Numbered from the stretch's first letter, positions 44,730-52,191 are shown. The stretch is DNA of 64,000 nt from Paragemmobacter ruber (GCF_009908315.1 NZ_JAAATW010000004.1:186001-250000); one strand, 5' to 3'. A program made the numbers and translations. The notes: generated from the letters alone by a model not told the origin.

Positions 44730-46466
44730 ATGGACCCGAGTCGCCGTCGCATCCTTTCGCTGTGGTTCCCGCGGCTTGCCGCCGAGCGGGCCTTGCGCCT
44801 TGCCCGGGGGGGGGCGGCGGGGCTGGCGGGGCCTTTGGCGGTGGTGGGCGACCAGAACGGGGCGCAGGTGATCGTGTCGCTGGCGGCCGAGGCCGAGGCG
44901 GCGGGGCTGACGCCGGGGCAGCCGTTGCGCGATGCCACGGCGATGTGCCCGGCGCTGGTGACGGTGCCTGCCGATCCGGCCGGAGAGGCGGCTTTCCTGA
45001 CGGGGCTGCGCCGCTGGGCGGGCAAGTTCAGCCCTTGGGTTGCGGAAGAGCCGCCTGCGGGGCTGGTGGTGGATCTGACGGGCTGTGCGCATCTGTTCGG
45101 CGGGGAGGCGGCGCTGCTGGCGCAGGTGGAGGCGGATTGCGCCGCGCTGGGGTTGAGCCTGCGGGCGGCGATTGCCGATACGCCGGGGGCGGCATGGGCG
45201 CTGTCGCGCCATGCGGGGCAGGGGGTGCCGGTGGCGCGCAGCGGCGATGCCATCCAGCAGGAGGCCCATGCCACCCGGTCGCGCGCGGCCAAGCGGCGCG
45301 GGTGGGAGAAGGGCGGGGTGCTGCCGGTTGCGGGGGCGGTGGCAGAGGCGGGCCCGCGCGGGGTGATCGCACCGCCGGGCAAGATGCGGCAGGCGCTGGG
45401 GCCTTTGCCGGTGGCGGCGCTGCGGCTGCCGCCCGAGGCGGTGGAGGGGCTGGTGCGGCTGGGCCTGCGGCAGGTGGAGGATATCGCCGTGCTGCCGCGT
45501 GCCGCGCTGGCGCGGCGGTTCGGGGCGATGGTGCTGCGGCGGCTGGATCAGGCGCTGGGGCTGGAGCCCGAGCCGGTGACACCGGCGGGGGCGCCCCTGC
45601 ATTTCGCGGCGCGGATCAGCCTGCCCGATCCCATCGGGCTGTTGTCCGATGTAGAGGCGGCGGTGGACCGGCTGCTGCCGGTGCTGTGCGCGCGGCTGGT
45701 GCGGCATGGGCGGGGCGCGCGGCGGGTGCGGCTGCAGGCCTTTCGCGCCGATGGGCAGGTGGAGGTGGCCGAGGTGGGGCTGGCGCGCGCATCGGACCGG
45801 GTGGATCGCATCCGGCCGCTGCTGTGGATGAAGCTGGGCGATCTGGATGCGGGCTTCGGGATCGACATGCTGCGGCTGGAGGCGGTGCTGACCGAGCCGC
45901 TATCACCGGTGCAGCATCGGGCGCCGAGCGCCGGGGGCGCAGGGGATGCGCTGCCGCGCGGGGGCGCGGGGGATGCGCTGCCGCGCGGGGGGGCGAGTGC
46001 CGCGCTGCCGCGTGAGGCGGCAGGGGATGCGGCGCTGGACGATCTGATCGGCAAGCTGGGGGTGCGGCTGGGGACCGAGGCGGTGACCCGGTTCCATCCG
46101 GGCGAGAGCCATCTGCCCGAGAAGGGCGCGCAGGTGCTGGCGGCGGCGTGGTCGCGGCCTTTTGCCGGGCCGTGGCCGCGGCGGGCGGCGCGGCCCCTGA
46201 TGATGTTCCGCCCCGAGCCGCTGGGCGCGCCGGAGGGTGATCCGACGCCGCCCGCGCGGTTCCGCTGGCGGCGGCGCGAGAGGGTGACGCGGGTGGCCGT
46301 GGGGCCTGAGCGGATCGCGCCGGAATGGTGGCTGGACGATCCCGACTGGCGGTCAGGGCCGCGCGATTACTGGTGGGTGGAGACGGAAGAGGGCGAACGG
46401 CTGTGGCTGTTCTATGCCCATGGCGGGGAGGTGTCGGGGGGGTGGTTCTGCCATGGAGGGGATTGA
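44730..46466 (+). CDS. imuB: ImuB-type Y-family polymerase-like mutasome protein
   Basis: A 578-residue DinB-related protein. The N-terminal RRILSLWFPRLAAERALR replaces the acidic catalytic DFDxF block of true Y-family polymerases, as in ImuB, which recruits the ImuA/DnaE2 translesion machinery and the beta clamp. Later blocks include PWVAEEPPAGLVVDLTGCAH and the C-terminal PERIAPEWWLDDPDWRSGPR and DYWWVETEEGERLWLFY. ATG 44730 lies 4 bases after an SOS box. A 27-bp repeat interrupts the linker. Neither imuA nor dnaE2, the usual cassette partners, is next to it. Confidence 0.88.
   Translation: MDPSRRRILSLWFPRLAAERALRLARGGAAGLAGPLAVVGDQNGAQVIVSLAAEAEAAGLTPGQPLRDATAMCPALVTVPADPAGEAAFLTGLRRWAGKFSPWVAEEPPAGLVVDLTGCAHLFGGEAALLAQVEADCAALGLSLRAAIADTPGAAWALSRHAGQGVPVARSGDAIQQEAHATRSRAAKRRGWEKGGVLPVAGAVAEAGPRGVIAPPGKMRQALGPLPVAALRLPPEAVEGLVRLGLRQVEDIAVLPRAALARRFGAMVLRRLDQALGLEPEPVTPAGAPLHFAARISLPDPIGLLSDVEAAVDRLLPVLCARLVRHGRGARRVRLQAFRADGQVEVAEVGLARASDRVDRIRPLLWMKLGDLDAGFGIDMLRLEAVLTEPLSPVQHRAPSAGGAGDALPRGGAGDALPRGGASAALPREAAGDAALDDLIGKLGVRLGTEAVTRFHPGESHLPEKGAQVLAAAWSRPFAGPWPRRAARPLMMFRPEPLGAPEGDPTPPARFRWRRRERVTRVAVGPERIAPEWWLDDPDWRSGPRDYWWVETEEGERLWLFYAHGGEVSGGWFCHGGD
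45933..46013 (+). repeat. In-frame 27-bp tandem repeat inside imuB
   Basis: Three 27-base units encode GGAGDALPR, GGAGDALPR and GGASAALPR. The first two differ by one base and the third is decayed. The repeat lies in a flexible segment between the polymerase-like core and the C-terminal domain. Confidence 0.85.
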
Positions 46467-46513
46467 GGGGGGGCGGGGTGAGCCCCCCCTTCACTGCGAC
46501 GTCAAGGCCGGGG

Positions 46514-47272
46514 TCAGAGGTCGTACATCACGTTGATGCGGGCCACGTATTTCGGAACGTCGCCTGTCAGCCTCTCGCCCGCGTGGAGGACGGTGTCGCG
46601 GTTCGATCCGTGGCGGAAGAACAGCGCGCGGCCGGTTTTCGGGGTGATGGCGGCGCGGCATTCGCCCTGATCGTAAAGCGTGGTGGCGCCGCCTTGCAGG
46701 CCGTCTTCGGCCCCGTTGAGGTAGAGAAGCATGGTCAGCATGGAGTGGGTGCCTGCCCATTGCACCATGCGCGCGCCATCGGGTGACAGGCCGAAGCCCG
46801 GCCAATCCCCGTCGATATGCAGGTTGAATTCATCCCCCCGGTCGTAGCGGTAGGTGTTGATGCGGTGGCTGAGGACGGGGGACAGGCGGCGGCCGTCCAG
46901 TTCCTGCGGCAGGAGGGGGGCGATGCGGCGGAACATCTCGGCCATGGCATCGCGGGGGGCAATCCAGTGGACGGTCTTGTTGCGGCGCATTCCGGGCGGC
47001 GTGTTGATGCCGGGGGCGGCGTCGCGGAAGCCCAGCGTTTCGGTCACCTCGATCAGGCGGGCAGATTCGGCGCGGGTCAGCACGTCCTCGATCACGAAGG
47101 CGAGCTTGCCGCCGAGGTCGATTTCGGCCCGTTGCGGGGTGGGGGCGTCCTCTGTGCGCAGAAGGTCTGGCATGTCGAGGGCGTAGATCGGCGTGCCGTC
47201 TTCATACCCGCCATCGGGCAGGGTGCCGGTGAGGCGGGCGATGACGCGGGATCTGGAAAGAACGGACGGCAT
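46514..47272 (-). CDS. 2-oxoglutarate/Fe(II)-dependent oxygenase
   Basis: A 252-residue double-stranded beta-helix dioxygenase of the prolyl-4-hydroxylase-like group. The iron facial triad is His152 and Asp154 (EFNLHIDGDWPG) and His230 (DTVLHAGERL). The 2-oxoglutarate-binding residue is probably Lys241 or Arg245 (PKYVARINVMYDL). The substrate is unknown. ATG 47272 directly abuts a hairpin and has no good ribosome site, suggesting translational control. It lies downstream of a peroxiredoxin gene on the same strand. Confidence 0.85.
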   Translation of the reverse strand: MPSVLSRSRVIARLTGTLPDGGYEDGTPIYALDMPDLLRTEDAPTPQRAEIDLGGKLAFVIEDVLTRAESARLIEVTETLGFRDAAPGINTPPGMRRNKTVHWIAPRDAMAEMFRRIAPLLPQELDGRRLSPVLSHRINTYRYDRGDEFNLHIDGDWPGFGLSPDGARMVQWAGTHSMLTMLLYLNGAEDGLQGGATTLYDQGECRAAITPKTGRALFFRHGSNRDTVLHAGERLTGDVPKYVARINVMYDL

Positions 47273-47297
47273 GCAGCACCCATGTATGATGTGCTGC
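47273..47297 (-). promoter_or_regulatory. Hairpin sequestering the oxygenase start codon
   Basis: On the minus strand GCAGCAC pairs with GTGCTGC across an 11-base loop, and the next base is the A of the ATG. The only G-rich ribosome-site candidate (TGGG) is inside this hairpin. Melting or ligand binding could switch translation. Confidence 0.4.
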
Positions 47298-47312
47298 CTG
47301 TTTGCATGATAA

Positions 47313-47347
47313 CCGGAAATTGGCAAGGTAAACTTACCAATTTCCGG
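47313..47347. promoter_or_regulatory. 11-bp inverted repeat upstream of the oxygenase gene
   Basis: CCGGAAATTGG and CCAATTTCCGG flank 13 bases that contain the competing small hairpin GGTAA-AC-TTACC. It lies between the peroxiredoxin stop and the oxygenase start. It could be a terminator without a T run, an operator, or part of a leader switch. Confidence 0.45.
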
Positions 47348-47366
47348 CTGTGGCCGACGGTATGCG

Positions 47367-47855
47367 TCAGATCGCCTTGAGCAGCGCCTCGCCGCCCGAG
47401 ATTTCGCAGGCGCCGGGGCTTTCCTCCAGATGCAGCGCCTTGACGACGCCGTCCTCGGCATAGAGCGCGTAGCGTTTGGAGCGGGCGAGCAGGCCCACGG
47501 GGGGCGCGTCAAAGGCAAGGCCCATCGCCTTGGTGAAGCTGGAATCGGCATCGGCCAGCAGGGTGAGGCCGGCGGCGGTGGCGCCGGTGGCTTCGCCCCA
47601 GGCCTTCATCACGAAGGGATCGTTGACCGAGACGCAGATGATTTCATCCACGCCCTTGGCGGCGAAGCCGTCCTTGGTGCGGATGAAGCTGGGGACATGG
47701 GCGGAGTGGCAGGTGGGGGTGAAGGCGCCGGGAACGGCGAAGATCACCACCTTGCGACCCTTGGCCTTGTCATGGAGCGACACGGCCTCGGCCCCGGTTT
47801 CGCCCATGCGGATCAGCGTGGCTTCGGGCAGCGGCTGGCCTACGGAAATCGTCAT
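47367..47855 (-). CDS. Peroxiredoxin, Prx5/AhpE-like
   Basis: A 162-residue thioredoxin-fold peroxidase. The peroxidatic Cys49 lies in VPGAFTPTCHSAHVPSF, the Prx5 signature with the conserved Pro-Thr-x-Cys. Other family blocks are EIICVSVNDPFVMKAWGEAT and LADADSSFTKAMGLAFD. Like Prx5 members it probably reduces hydroperoxides using glutathione or glutaredoxin. Only one further Cys is seen (GACEISGG), which could be resolving. It is divergent from the ferredoxin-reductase-like gene. Confidence 0.92.
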   Translation of the reverse strand: MTISVGQPLPEATLIRMGETGAEAVSLHDKAKGRKVVIFAVPGAFTPTCHSAHVPSFIRTKDGFAAKGVDEIICVSVNDPFVMKAWGEATGATAAGLTLLADADSSFTKAMGLAFDAPPVGLLARSKRYALYAEDGVVKALHLEESPGACEISGGEALLKAI

Positions 47856-47942
47856 TCTTGTCCCTCGTGTCGTTGCGTTTCACTTGCGGAGGGATATAGG
47901 GTCCGGCCCGGGCTTCGGCCAGATGAAAACGGGGGACGGGCG

Positions 47943-49151
47943 ATGGCGCATGTGGTAATCGTGGGGGCAGGGCAGGCGGGGGCGGCCTGTGCGGCAAAGC
48001 TGCGGGCGCTGGGTTTTGCGGGCGAGGTCACGATCATCGGCGAGGAGCCCGCGCCGCCCTATCAGCGGCCGCCTCTGTCGAAGGCCTATCTTCTGGGCGA
48101 GATGGAGGAGGAGCGGCTGTGGCTGCGGTCGGCGGAGTTCTATGCCGAACAGGGGATTGCGCTGCGGCTGGGCGCGCGGGTGGAGGCGATCGACACGGCC
48201 GCGCGGGTGGTGACGGTGGGCGGCGACGCGGTGGGATATGATGAACTGGTGCTGACCACGGGATCGGTGCCGCGGCGGCTGCCTGCGGCGATCGGTGGCG
48301 ATCTGGCGGGCGTGTTCACGGTGCGGACGCTGGCCGATGTGGATGCGATGCGGGCCGAGTTCGTGGCCGGGCGGCGGCTGGTGATCGTGGGGGGCGGCTA
48401 TATCGGGCTGGAAGCGGCGGCGGTGGGGGCCAAGCTGGGGCTGGCGGTGACGGTGCTGGAGATGGCGCCGCGCATCTTGGCACGCGTCGCGGCGCCGGAG
48501 ACATCGGATTACTTCCGCGCGCTGCATGGCGCGCGGGGGGTGACGATCCTGGAATCGACGGGGCTGGAGCGGTTGCTCGGCGAAGGGCGGGTCACGGGGG
48601 TGCGCCTGTCGGACGGGCGGGAACTGCCTGCGGATTTCGTGATCGCGGGGGTGGGGATCGTGCCTGCCACGGCGCTGGCCGAGGCGGCGGGGATCGCGGT
48701 GGAGAACGGGATCGCCTGTGACGCGATGGGGCGGACATCGGCTCCCCATGTCTGGGCGGCGGGCGATTGCGCGTCTTTCCCCTGGAAGGGCGGGCGGCTG
48801 CGGCTGGAATCGGTGGGCAACGCCATCGACATGGCGGAAGCCGTGGCCGAGAACATCTGCGGGGCGGCCAAGCCCTATGAGGCGCTGCCCTGGTTCTGGT
48901 CGGATCAGTATGACACCAAGTTGCAGATCGCGGGGCTGAACACAGGCTATGACCAGATCGCCACGCGGGCCGGGGCGGAGGGGGCGGTGTCCTTCTGGTA
49001 CTATCGCGGGGCGGAGCTGCTGGCGGTGGATGCGATGAATGACAGCCGCGCCTATATGGTGGGCAAGCGGTTGATCGAGATGGGAAAATCCCCTGATGCG
49101 GCGCTGGTCGCGGATGTCGCGGTTGATCTGAAGACGCTGCTGAAGGCATGA
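47943..49151 (+). CDS. FAD-dependent ferredoxin/rubredoxin reductase-like oxidoreductase
   Basis: A 402-residue two-dinucleotide-fold flavoprotein. The FAD site is HVVIVGAGQAGAACAAKLRA at the N-terminus, with PYQRPPLSKAYL typical of rhodocoxin/putidaredoxin-reductase relatives. The NAD site is RLVIVGGGYIGLEAAAVGAK, and the FAD ribityl motif is VWAAGDCASFPW. The C-terminal domain contains PWFWSDQYDTKLQIAGLN, conserved in this reductase group. It probably passes electrons from NADH to a ferredoxin; no ferredoxin or P450 gene is adjacent. It overlaps rsmD by 4 bases. Confidence 0.9.
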   Translation: MAHVVIVGAGQAGAACAAKLRALGFAGEVTIIGEEPAPPYQRPPLSKAYLLGEMEEERLWLRSAEFYAEQGIALRLGARVEAIDTAARVVTVGGDAVGYDELVLTTGSVPRRLPAAIGGDLAGVFTVRTLADVDAMRAEFVAGRRLVIVGGGYIGLEAAAVGAKLGLAVTVLEMAPRILARVAAPETSDYFRALHGARGVTILESTGLERLLGEGRVTGVRLSDGRELPADFVIAGVGIVPATALAEAAGIAVENGIACDAMGRTSAPHVWAAGDCASFPWKGGRLRLESVGNAIDMAEAVAENICGAAKPYEALPWFWSDQYDTKLQIAGLNTGYDQIATRAGAEGAVSFWYYRGAELLAVDAMNDSRAYMVGKRLIEMGKSPDAALVADVAVDLKTLLKA

Positions 49152-49711
49152 GGATCATCGGCGGCCAGTTCCGGGGGCTGCATCTTGCGCCCGTGGGCGA
49201 GGGGGATGCGAAGGCGCATCTGAGGCCCACGTCGGACCGGGTGCGGGAAGCGATCTTCAATCTGCTCATCAATGGGGGTTACGGAGACCCGATCACGGGG
49301 GCGCGTGTTCTGGACCTGTTTGCCGGGACCGGGGCGCTGGGGTTGGAGGCCATCTCGCGCGGGGCGGCGCGGGCGGCGTTCGTGGATGACGGGGCGGCGG
49401 CGCGGGCGCTTTTGCGGCGGAACATCGAACTGACGCGGACGATGGGCGTGACGGATGTCTGGCGCCGGGATGCCACGCGGATGGGGCCGAACCGGGGGCC
49501 AGGCTACGGGCTGGTGTTTCTGGACCCGCCCTATGGCAAGGGGTTGGGCGAAAAGGCGCTGGCGTCCTGTGTCGAGGGGGGATGGATCGCGCCCGAGGCG
49601 ATGATCCTGTGGGAAGAGGGGATGGCGCCGGTGATCCCGCAGGGTTTCGAGCGGCTGGATCAGCGCGCCTATGGCGATACGGTGGTCACCATCCTGAGGG
49701 CCGGGGCATGA
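49148..49711 (+). CDS. rsmD: 16S rRNA (guanine-966-N2)-methyltransferase
   Basis: A 187-residue SAM-dependent methyltransferase acting on G966 of 16S rRNA during 30S assembly. The N-terminal MRIIGGQFRG and RPTSDRVREAIFNLL are family-specific. The SAM site is DLFAGTGALG (56-65) and the catalytic N-methylation motif is DPPYGK (126-131). It has the full length. It is coupled by ATGA overlaps to the reductase before it and the HAD gene after it. Confidence 0.95.
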   Translation: MRIIGGQFRGLHLAPVGEGDAKAHLRPTSDRVREAIFNLLINGGYGDPITGARVLDLFAGTGALGLEAISRGAARAAFVDDGAAARALLRRNIELTRTMGVTDVWRRDATRMGPNRGPGYGLVFLDPPYGKGLGEKALASCVEGGWIAPEAMILWEEGMAPVIPQGFERLDQRAYGDTVVTILRAGA

Positions 49712-50358
49712 GACCCGCCGCCGTGATCTTTGATTGCGACGGTGTGGTTGTGGACAGCGAGCATCCGACGCTGATCATGATACGCGACGATCTGGAACGC
49801 CATGGCCTGCGCCTGACGCTGGAAGAGCTTGAGACGGGCTATATGGGCGGGACGGTGGAGACGGTGGCGGCCAAGGCGCGCGCCAACGGGGCGCGGCTGC
49901 CCGAGGGCTGGGTCAGCGATTTCTACGCACGGATGTATGCGATGCTGCGGGCCTCCGTGCCGCTGATCCCGGGTGTGGTGGGGGTGCTGGACGCGCTGGA
50001 TGCGGCAGGGATCCCCTTTGCGATGGGATCGAACGGGACGCCCGAGAAGATGGCCATCACGCTGGGACAGCATGGGTTGGTGGAACGGTTTCGGGGGCAT
50101 CTCTATTCGGGGCAGGCGATGGGCCGGCCCAAGCCTGCGCCGGATCTGTACCTGCACGCGGCAGGGCGGTTGGGGGTCGATCCGGGGGCTTGCGTCGTGG
50201 TCGAGGACAGCGCGGCGGGGGCGCGGGCGGCGCGGTTGGCGGGGATGCGGTGTTTCGGCTATGCGCCGAAGGGCGTGCATTCGGGATTGGTGGCCGAGGG
50301 GGCGGTGCTCTTTGGCGATATGGCGGAGTTGCCCGCGCTGCTGGGGGTTCGGCCGTGA
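49708..50358 (+). CDS. HAD-superfamily hydrolase, beta-phosphoglucomutase/phosphatase-like
   Basis: A 216-residue HAD enzyme. Motif I VIFDCDGVVVDSEHP contains both aspartates; motif II is AMGSNGTPEK, motif III the Lys of GRPKPAPDLYLH, and motif IV VVVEDSAAGARAA. A helical cap (20-80) makes it subclass I, close to the GPH-like or beta-phosphoglucomutase branch. The substrate is unknown. It is the last gene of the operon with rsmD; two GTAGGATGGGC repeats follow. Confidence 0.9.
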   Translation: MRPAAVIFDCDGVVVDSEHPTLIMIRDDLERHGLRLTLEELETGYMGGTVETVAAKARANGARLPEGWVSDFYARMYAMLRASVPLIPGVVGVLDALDAAGIPFAMGSNGTPEKMAITLGQHGLVERFRGHLYSGQAMGRPKPAPDLYLHAAGRLGVDPGACVVVEDSAAGARAARLAGMRCFGYAPKGVHSGLVAEGAVLFGDMAELPALLGVRP

Positions 50359-50421
50359 TGGGCTGTGCCGGTGCGCGGGCGCTATCCTGAGCGTGCAGGT
50401 CGCGGGTGGGGTGCGGGCTGG

Positions 50422-50495
50422 GTAGGATGGGCAGGATTGCCCATCCTACGGGATGAAGGGGCGCTGGGTAGGATGGGCAGAACTGCCCATCCTAC
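50422..50495. repeat. GTAGGATGGGC palindromic repeat, two copies
   Basis: Copies at 50422-50449 (loop GGAT) and 50468-50495 (loop GAAC) both have perfect arms GTAGGATGGGCA/TGCCCATCCTAC. They are 46 bp apart, between the convergent HAD and mbfA genes. Loops differ while arms are identical, which suggests selection or recent spread of the arms. Confidence 0.9.
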
Positions 50496-50539
50496 GGGGT
50501 GAACGGCGCAAGTCCTGCGTCACGACCTGCGTCCGGCGA

Positions 50540-51517
50540 TCAGCCCCCGCCGATCAGCGCGCCGGCCGCAAAGACCAGCGCACCGCCGACGACGACCTGC
50601 AGGGCCGCGCGGAGGAAAGGGGTTTCCATGAAGCGGTTCTGGATCCATGCGATGGCCCAGAGTTCCACGAAGACCACCACCATCGCGATGATCGTGGCGG
50701 TCCAGAAATCTGGGATGAGGTAGGGCAGGGCATGGCCCATGCCGCCGACCGTCGTCATCACACCGGAGGCGAGGCCGCGTTTCAGGGGTGAGCCGCGCCC
50801 GGACAGGACGCCGTCATCATGCGCGGCCTCGGTAAAGCCCATGCTGATCCCGGCGCCGACCGATGCCGCGGTGCCGACGAGGAAGGTGGTCCAGGTGTCC
50901 TGTGTCGCGAAGGCGGTGGCGAAGATCGGCGCGAGGGTGGAGACGGAGCCATCCATCAGCCCGGCAAGCCCCGGCTGCACCCAGGTCAGGATGAACTGGC
51001 GGCGGGCGGTGCGGTCTTCGTCGCTGCGCGCGTCGTCGGTTAGGTGGCGCTCGGCCAGGTCGGTGGCTTTGCGTTCATGGCCAGCCTCGGCTGCGGCGAG
51101 ATCGCCCAGCAGCTTGCGGGTGGCGGCGTCGGTCGTGCCTTGGGCGGCGCGGGCGTAGAAGCGCTGCGCCTCTTGTTCCATGGCCGCCGCCTCGCCCCGG
51201 ATCGTGTCGAGCGGCAGGTTCCGGGCCAGCCAGACGGGTTTGCGGGCATAGTGGCCCGCCACGTGTTCGCGGCGGATGAGGGGGATCACCTCGCCAAAGC
51301 GGGTGCGGTGCAGGTCGATCAGGCGCTGTCTGTGCTGGTCTTCCTCGGCCGCCATGCCATCGAAGAGGGCGGCGGTGGCAGCAAATTCGCCGCGCAAGCG
51401 TTCGGCGTAGCTGCGGTAGATGCGGGCATCGTCTTCTTCCGACGAGATGGCGAGGGCGAGGATTTCCTGTTCCGACAGATCGGCAAAGCGGCGGCGGGTG
51501 GTCAGGCCGGGGATCAT
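50540..51517 (-). CDS. mbfA: MbfA-type membrane ferritin-like iron exporter
   Basis: A 325-residue fusion of an N-terminal rubrerythrin/erythrin-like di-iron domain (1-165) and a C-terminal VIT1/CCC1-like membrane domain (175-325). Iron-ligand motifs are ISSEEDDARIYRSYAERL and AAEEDQHRQRL (Glu59, His62) in the first helix pair, and AMEQEAQRFYARA and AAAEAGHERKA in the second. The membrane part has GLMDGSVSTLAPIFATAFAT and five helices. In rhizobia and Agrobacterium MbfA exports iron and protects against peroxide. An Irr-like inverted repeat lies 15 bases upstream of its ATG. Confidence 0.93.
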   Translation of the reverse strand: MIPGLTTRRRFADLSEQEILALAISSEEDDARIYRSYAERLRGEFAATAALFDGMAAEEDQHRQRLIDLHRTRFGEVIPLIRREHVAGHYARKPVWLARNLPLDTIRGEAAAMEQEAQRFYARAAQGTTDAATRKLLGDLAAAEAGHERKATDLAERHLTDDARSDEDRTARRQFILTWVQPGLAGLMDGSVSTLAPIFATAFATQDTWTTFLVGTAASVGAGISMGFTEAAHDDGVLSGRGSPLKRGLASGVMTTVGGMGHALPYLIPDFWTATIIAMVVVFVELWAIAWIQNRFMETPFLRAALQVVVGGALVFAAGALIGGG

Positions 51518-51531
51518 GAGCGACTCACTGG

Positions 51532-51550
51532 AATTAGAATAGTTCTAATT
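51532..51550. promoter_or_regulatory. Irr-type iron control element before mbfA
   Basis: AATTAGAA-TAG-TTCTAATT is a perfect 8-bp inverted repeat resembling the iron control element bound by Irr (TTTAGAA-N3-TTCTAAA in rhizobia). It lies between mbfA and the divergent peptide gene and probably gives repression of mbfA under low iron. Confidence 0.7.
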
Positions 51551-51584
51551 TAGAGGGCCATGCAGATTGGGCAAGGTGAAAAAT

Positions 51585-51600
51585 TGAACCGATCTGTTCA
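51585..51600. promoter_or_regulatory. TGAAC-N6-GTTCA operator 1
   Basis: TGAACCGATCTGTTCA lies about 10 bases upstream of the -35 element of the peptide promoter. Its centre is 33 bp from operator 2. Confidence 0.7.
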
Positions 51601-51608
51601 CTATTGCC

Positions 51609-51637
51609 TTGAAAAGGTGAACCGATCGGTTCATATT
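51609..51637 (+). promoter_or_regulatory. Candidate promoter of the small secreted peptide gene
   Basis: TTGAAA (51609-51614) and CATATT (51632-51637) are spaced by 17 bases, giving a start near 51644. Operator 2 occupies the spacer and operator 3 the start region. Confidence 0.55.
51618..51633. promoter_or_regulatory. TGAAC-N6-GTTCA operator 2 (perfect)
   Basis: TGAACCGATCGGTTCA is a perfect 16-bp palindrome placed between the -35 and -10 elements, where a bound TetR-type dimer would exclude RNA polymerase. The regulator gene is not in this window. Confidence 0.8.
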
Positions 51638-51643
51638 CTTGAG

Positions 51644-51659
51644 TGAACGAAACAGTTCA
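51644..51659. promoter_or_regulatory. TGAAC-N6-GTTCA operator 3
   Basis: TGAACGAAACAGTTCA keeps both TGAAC arms with a degenerate centre, covers the predicted transcription start and ends 17 bases before the ATG. Confidence 0.7.
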
Positions 51660-51676
51660 TTTCAGGAGAGAGAACG

Positions 51677-51835
51677 ATGAAGCGTCTTGCCCCCCTTGCC
51701 CTGATCCTTTCTGTCCTTGCCGGGCCGAGCCTTGCGGGAAGTTTTGGGTTTGATCTGCCGACCTTGACCTGGCCCAGCGATGGCGGGGCCGCGCCGGATG
51801 GCACCACGGTGATGGGCACGAAATCGGGCCGCTGA
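51677..51835 (+). CDS. Small secreted peptide (52 aa)
   Basis: A 52-residue protein with a textbook signal peptide (MKRLAPLALILSVLAGPSLA) and a mature part of about 32 residues beginning GSFGFDLPTLTWPSDGG. The ribosome site AGGAGAGAGAACG before ATG 51677 is the strongest in the area, and codon use is normal, so I consider it a real gene. No cysteines and no known family are seen. The upstream promoter carries three copies of one operator, implying tight repression. It could be a periplasmic stress peptide, a signal peptide product or a lost-partner protein; none is supported further. Confidence 0.75.
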   Translation: MKRLAPLALILSVLAGPSLAGSFGFDLPTLTWPSDGGAAPDGTTVMGTKSGR

Positions 51836-51843
51836 GGCGGGCG

Positions 51844-52191
51844 TCAGTCGATCGGGCGGATGAGCTTGCGTTCCAGCACGCGCAGGACGGCCGACAGGTC
51901 GTGGCCGCGGCGCAGGATCTGGCCGTCCATCCCGACGACGGCATACATCCCCTGCCGCGCGCGCAGCTTGGGGTGTTTTTCGATGCGGTAGAGCGGGTTT
52001 TCCGCCGTGCGGCGGAAGATGGCGAAGACGGCATATTCGCGCAACGTGGAGATGCCGTAATCGCGCCATTCCCCGAGCGCGACCATGCGCCCGTAGAGGG
52101 TGAGGATCAGCGACAATTCGCGCCGGTCGAAGCTGACCTGTTCGGTCAGGCGCAGGGAATTGGGGAACGGGGTCGGGGGCTGGACCGTCAT
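51844..52191 (-). CDS. DUF2794 family protein
   Basis: A 115-residue conserved alphaproteobacterial protein of unknown function, recognised as DUF2794. The core reads FDRRELSLILTLYGRMVALG and EWRDYGISTLREYAVFAIFR, then RTAENPLYRIEKHPKLRARQ. It is probably cytoplasmic. It ends 8 bases from the convergent secreted-peptide gene. Upstream lies a 234-base spacer with a candidate small RNA on the other strand, so its 5' leader would be antisense to that RNA if transcribed from far upstream. Confidence 0.88.
   Translation of the reverse strand: MTVQPPTPFPNSLRLTEQVSFDRRELSLILTLYGRMVALGEWRDYGISTLREYAVFAIFRRTAENPLYRIEKHPKLRARQGMYAVVGMDGQILRRGHDLSAVLRVLERKLIRPID

Noticed and set aside
51541-51676. A TetR-type regulator gene next to the triple operators
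   Set aside because: Neither mbfA, the small peptide nor DUF2794 has a TetR helix-turn-helix, and no such gene is seen in the window.
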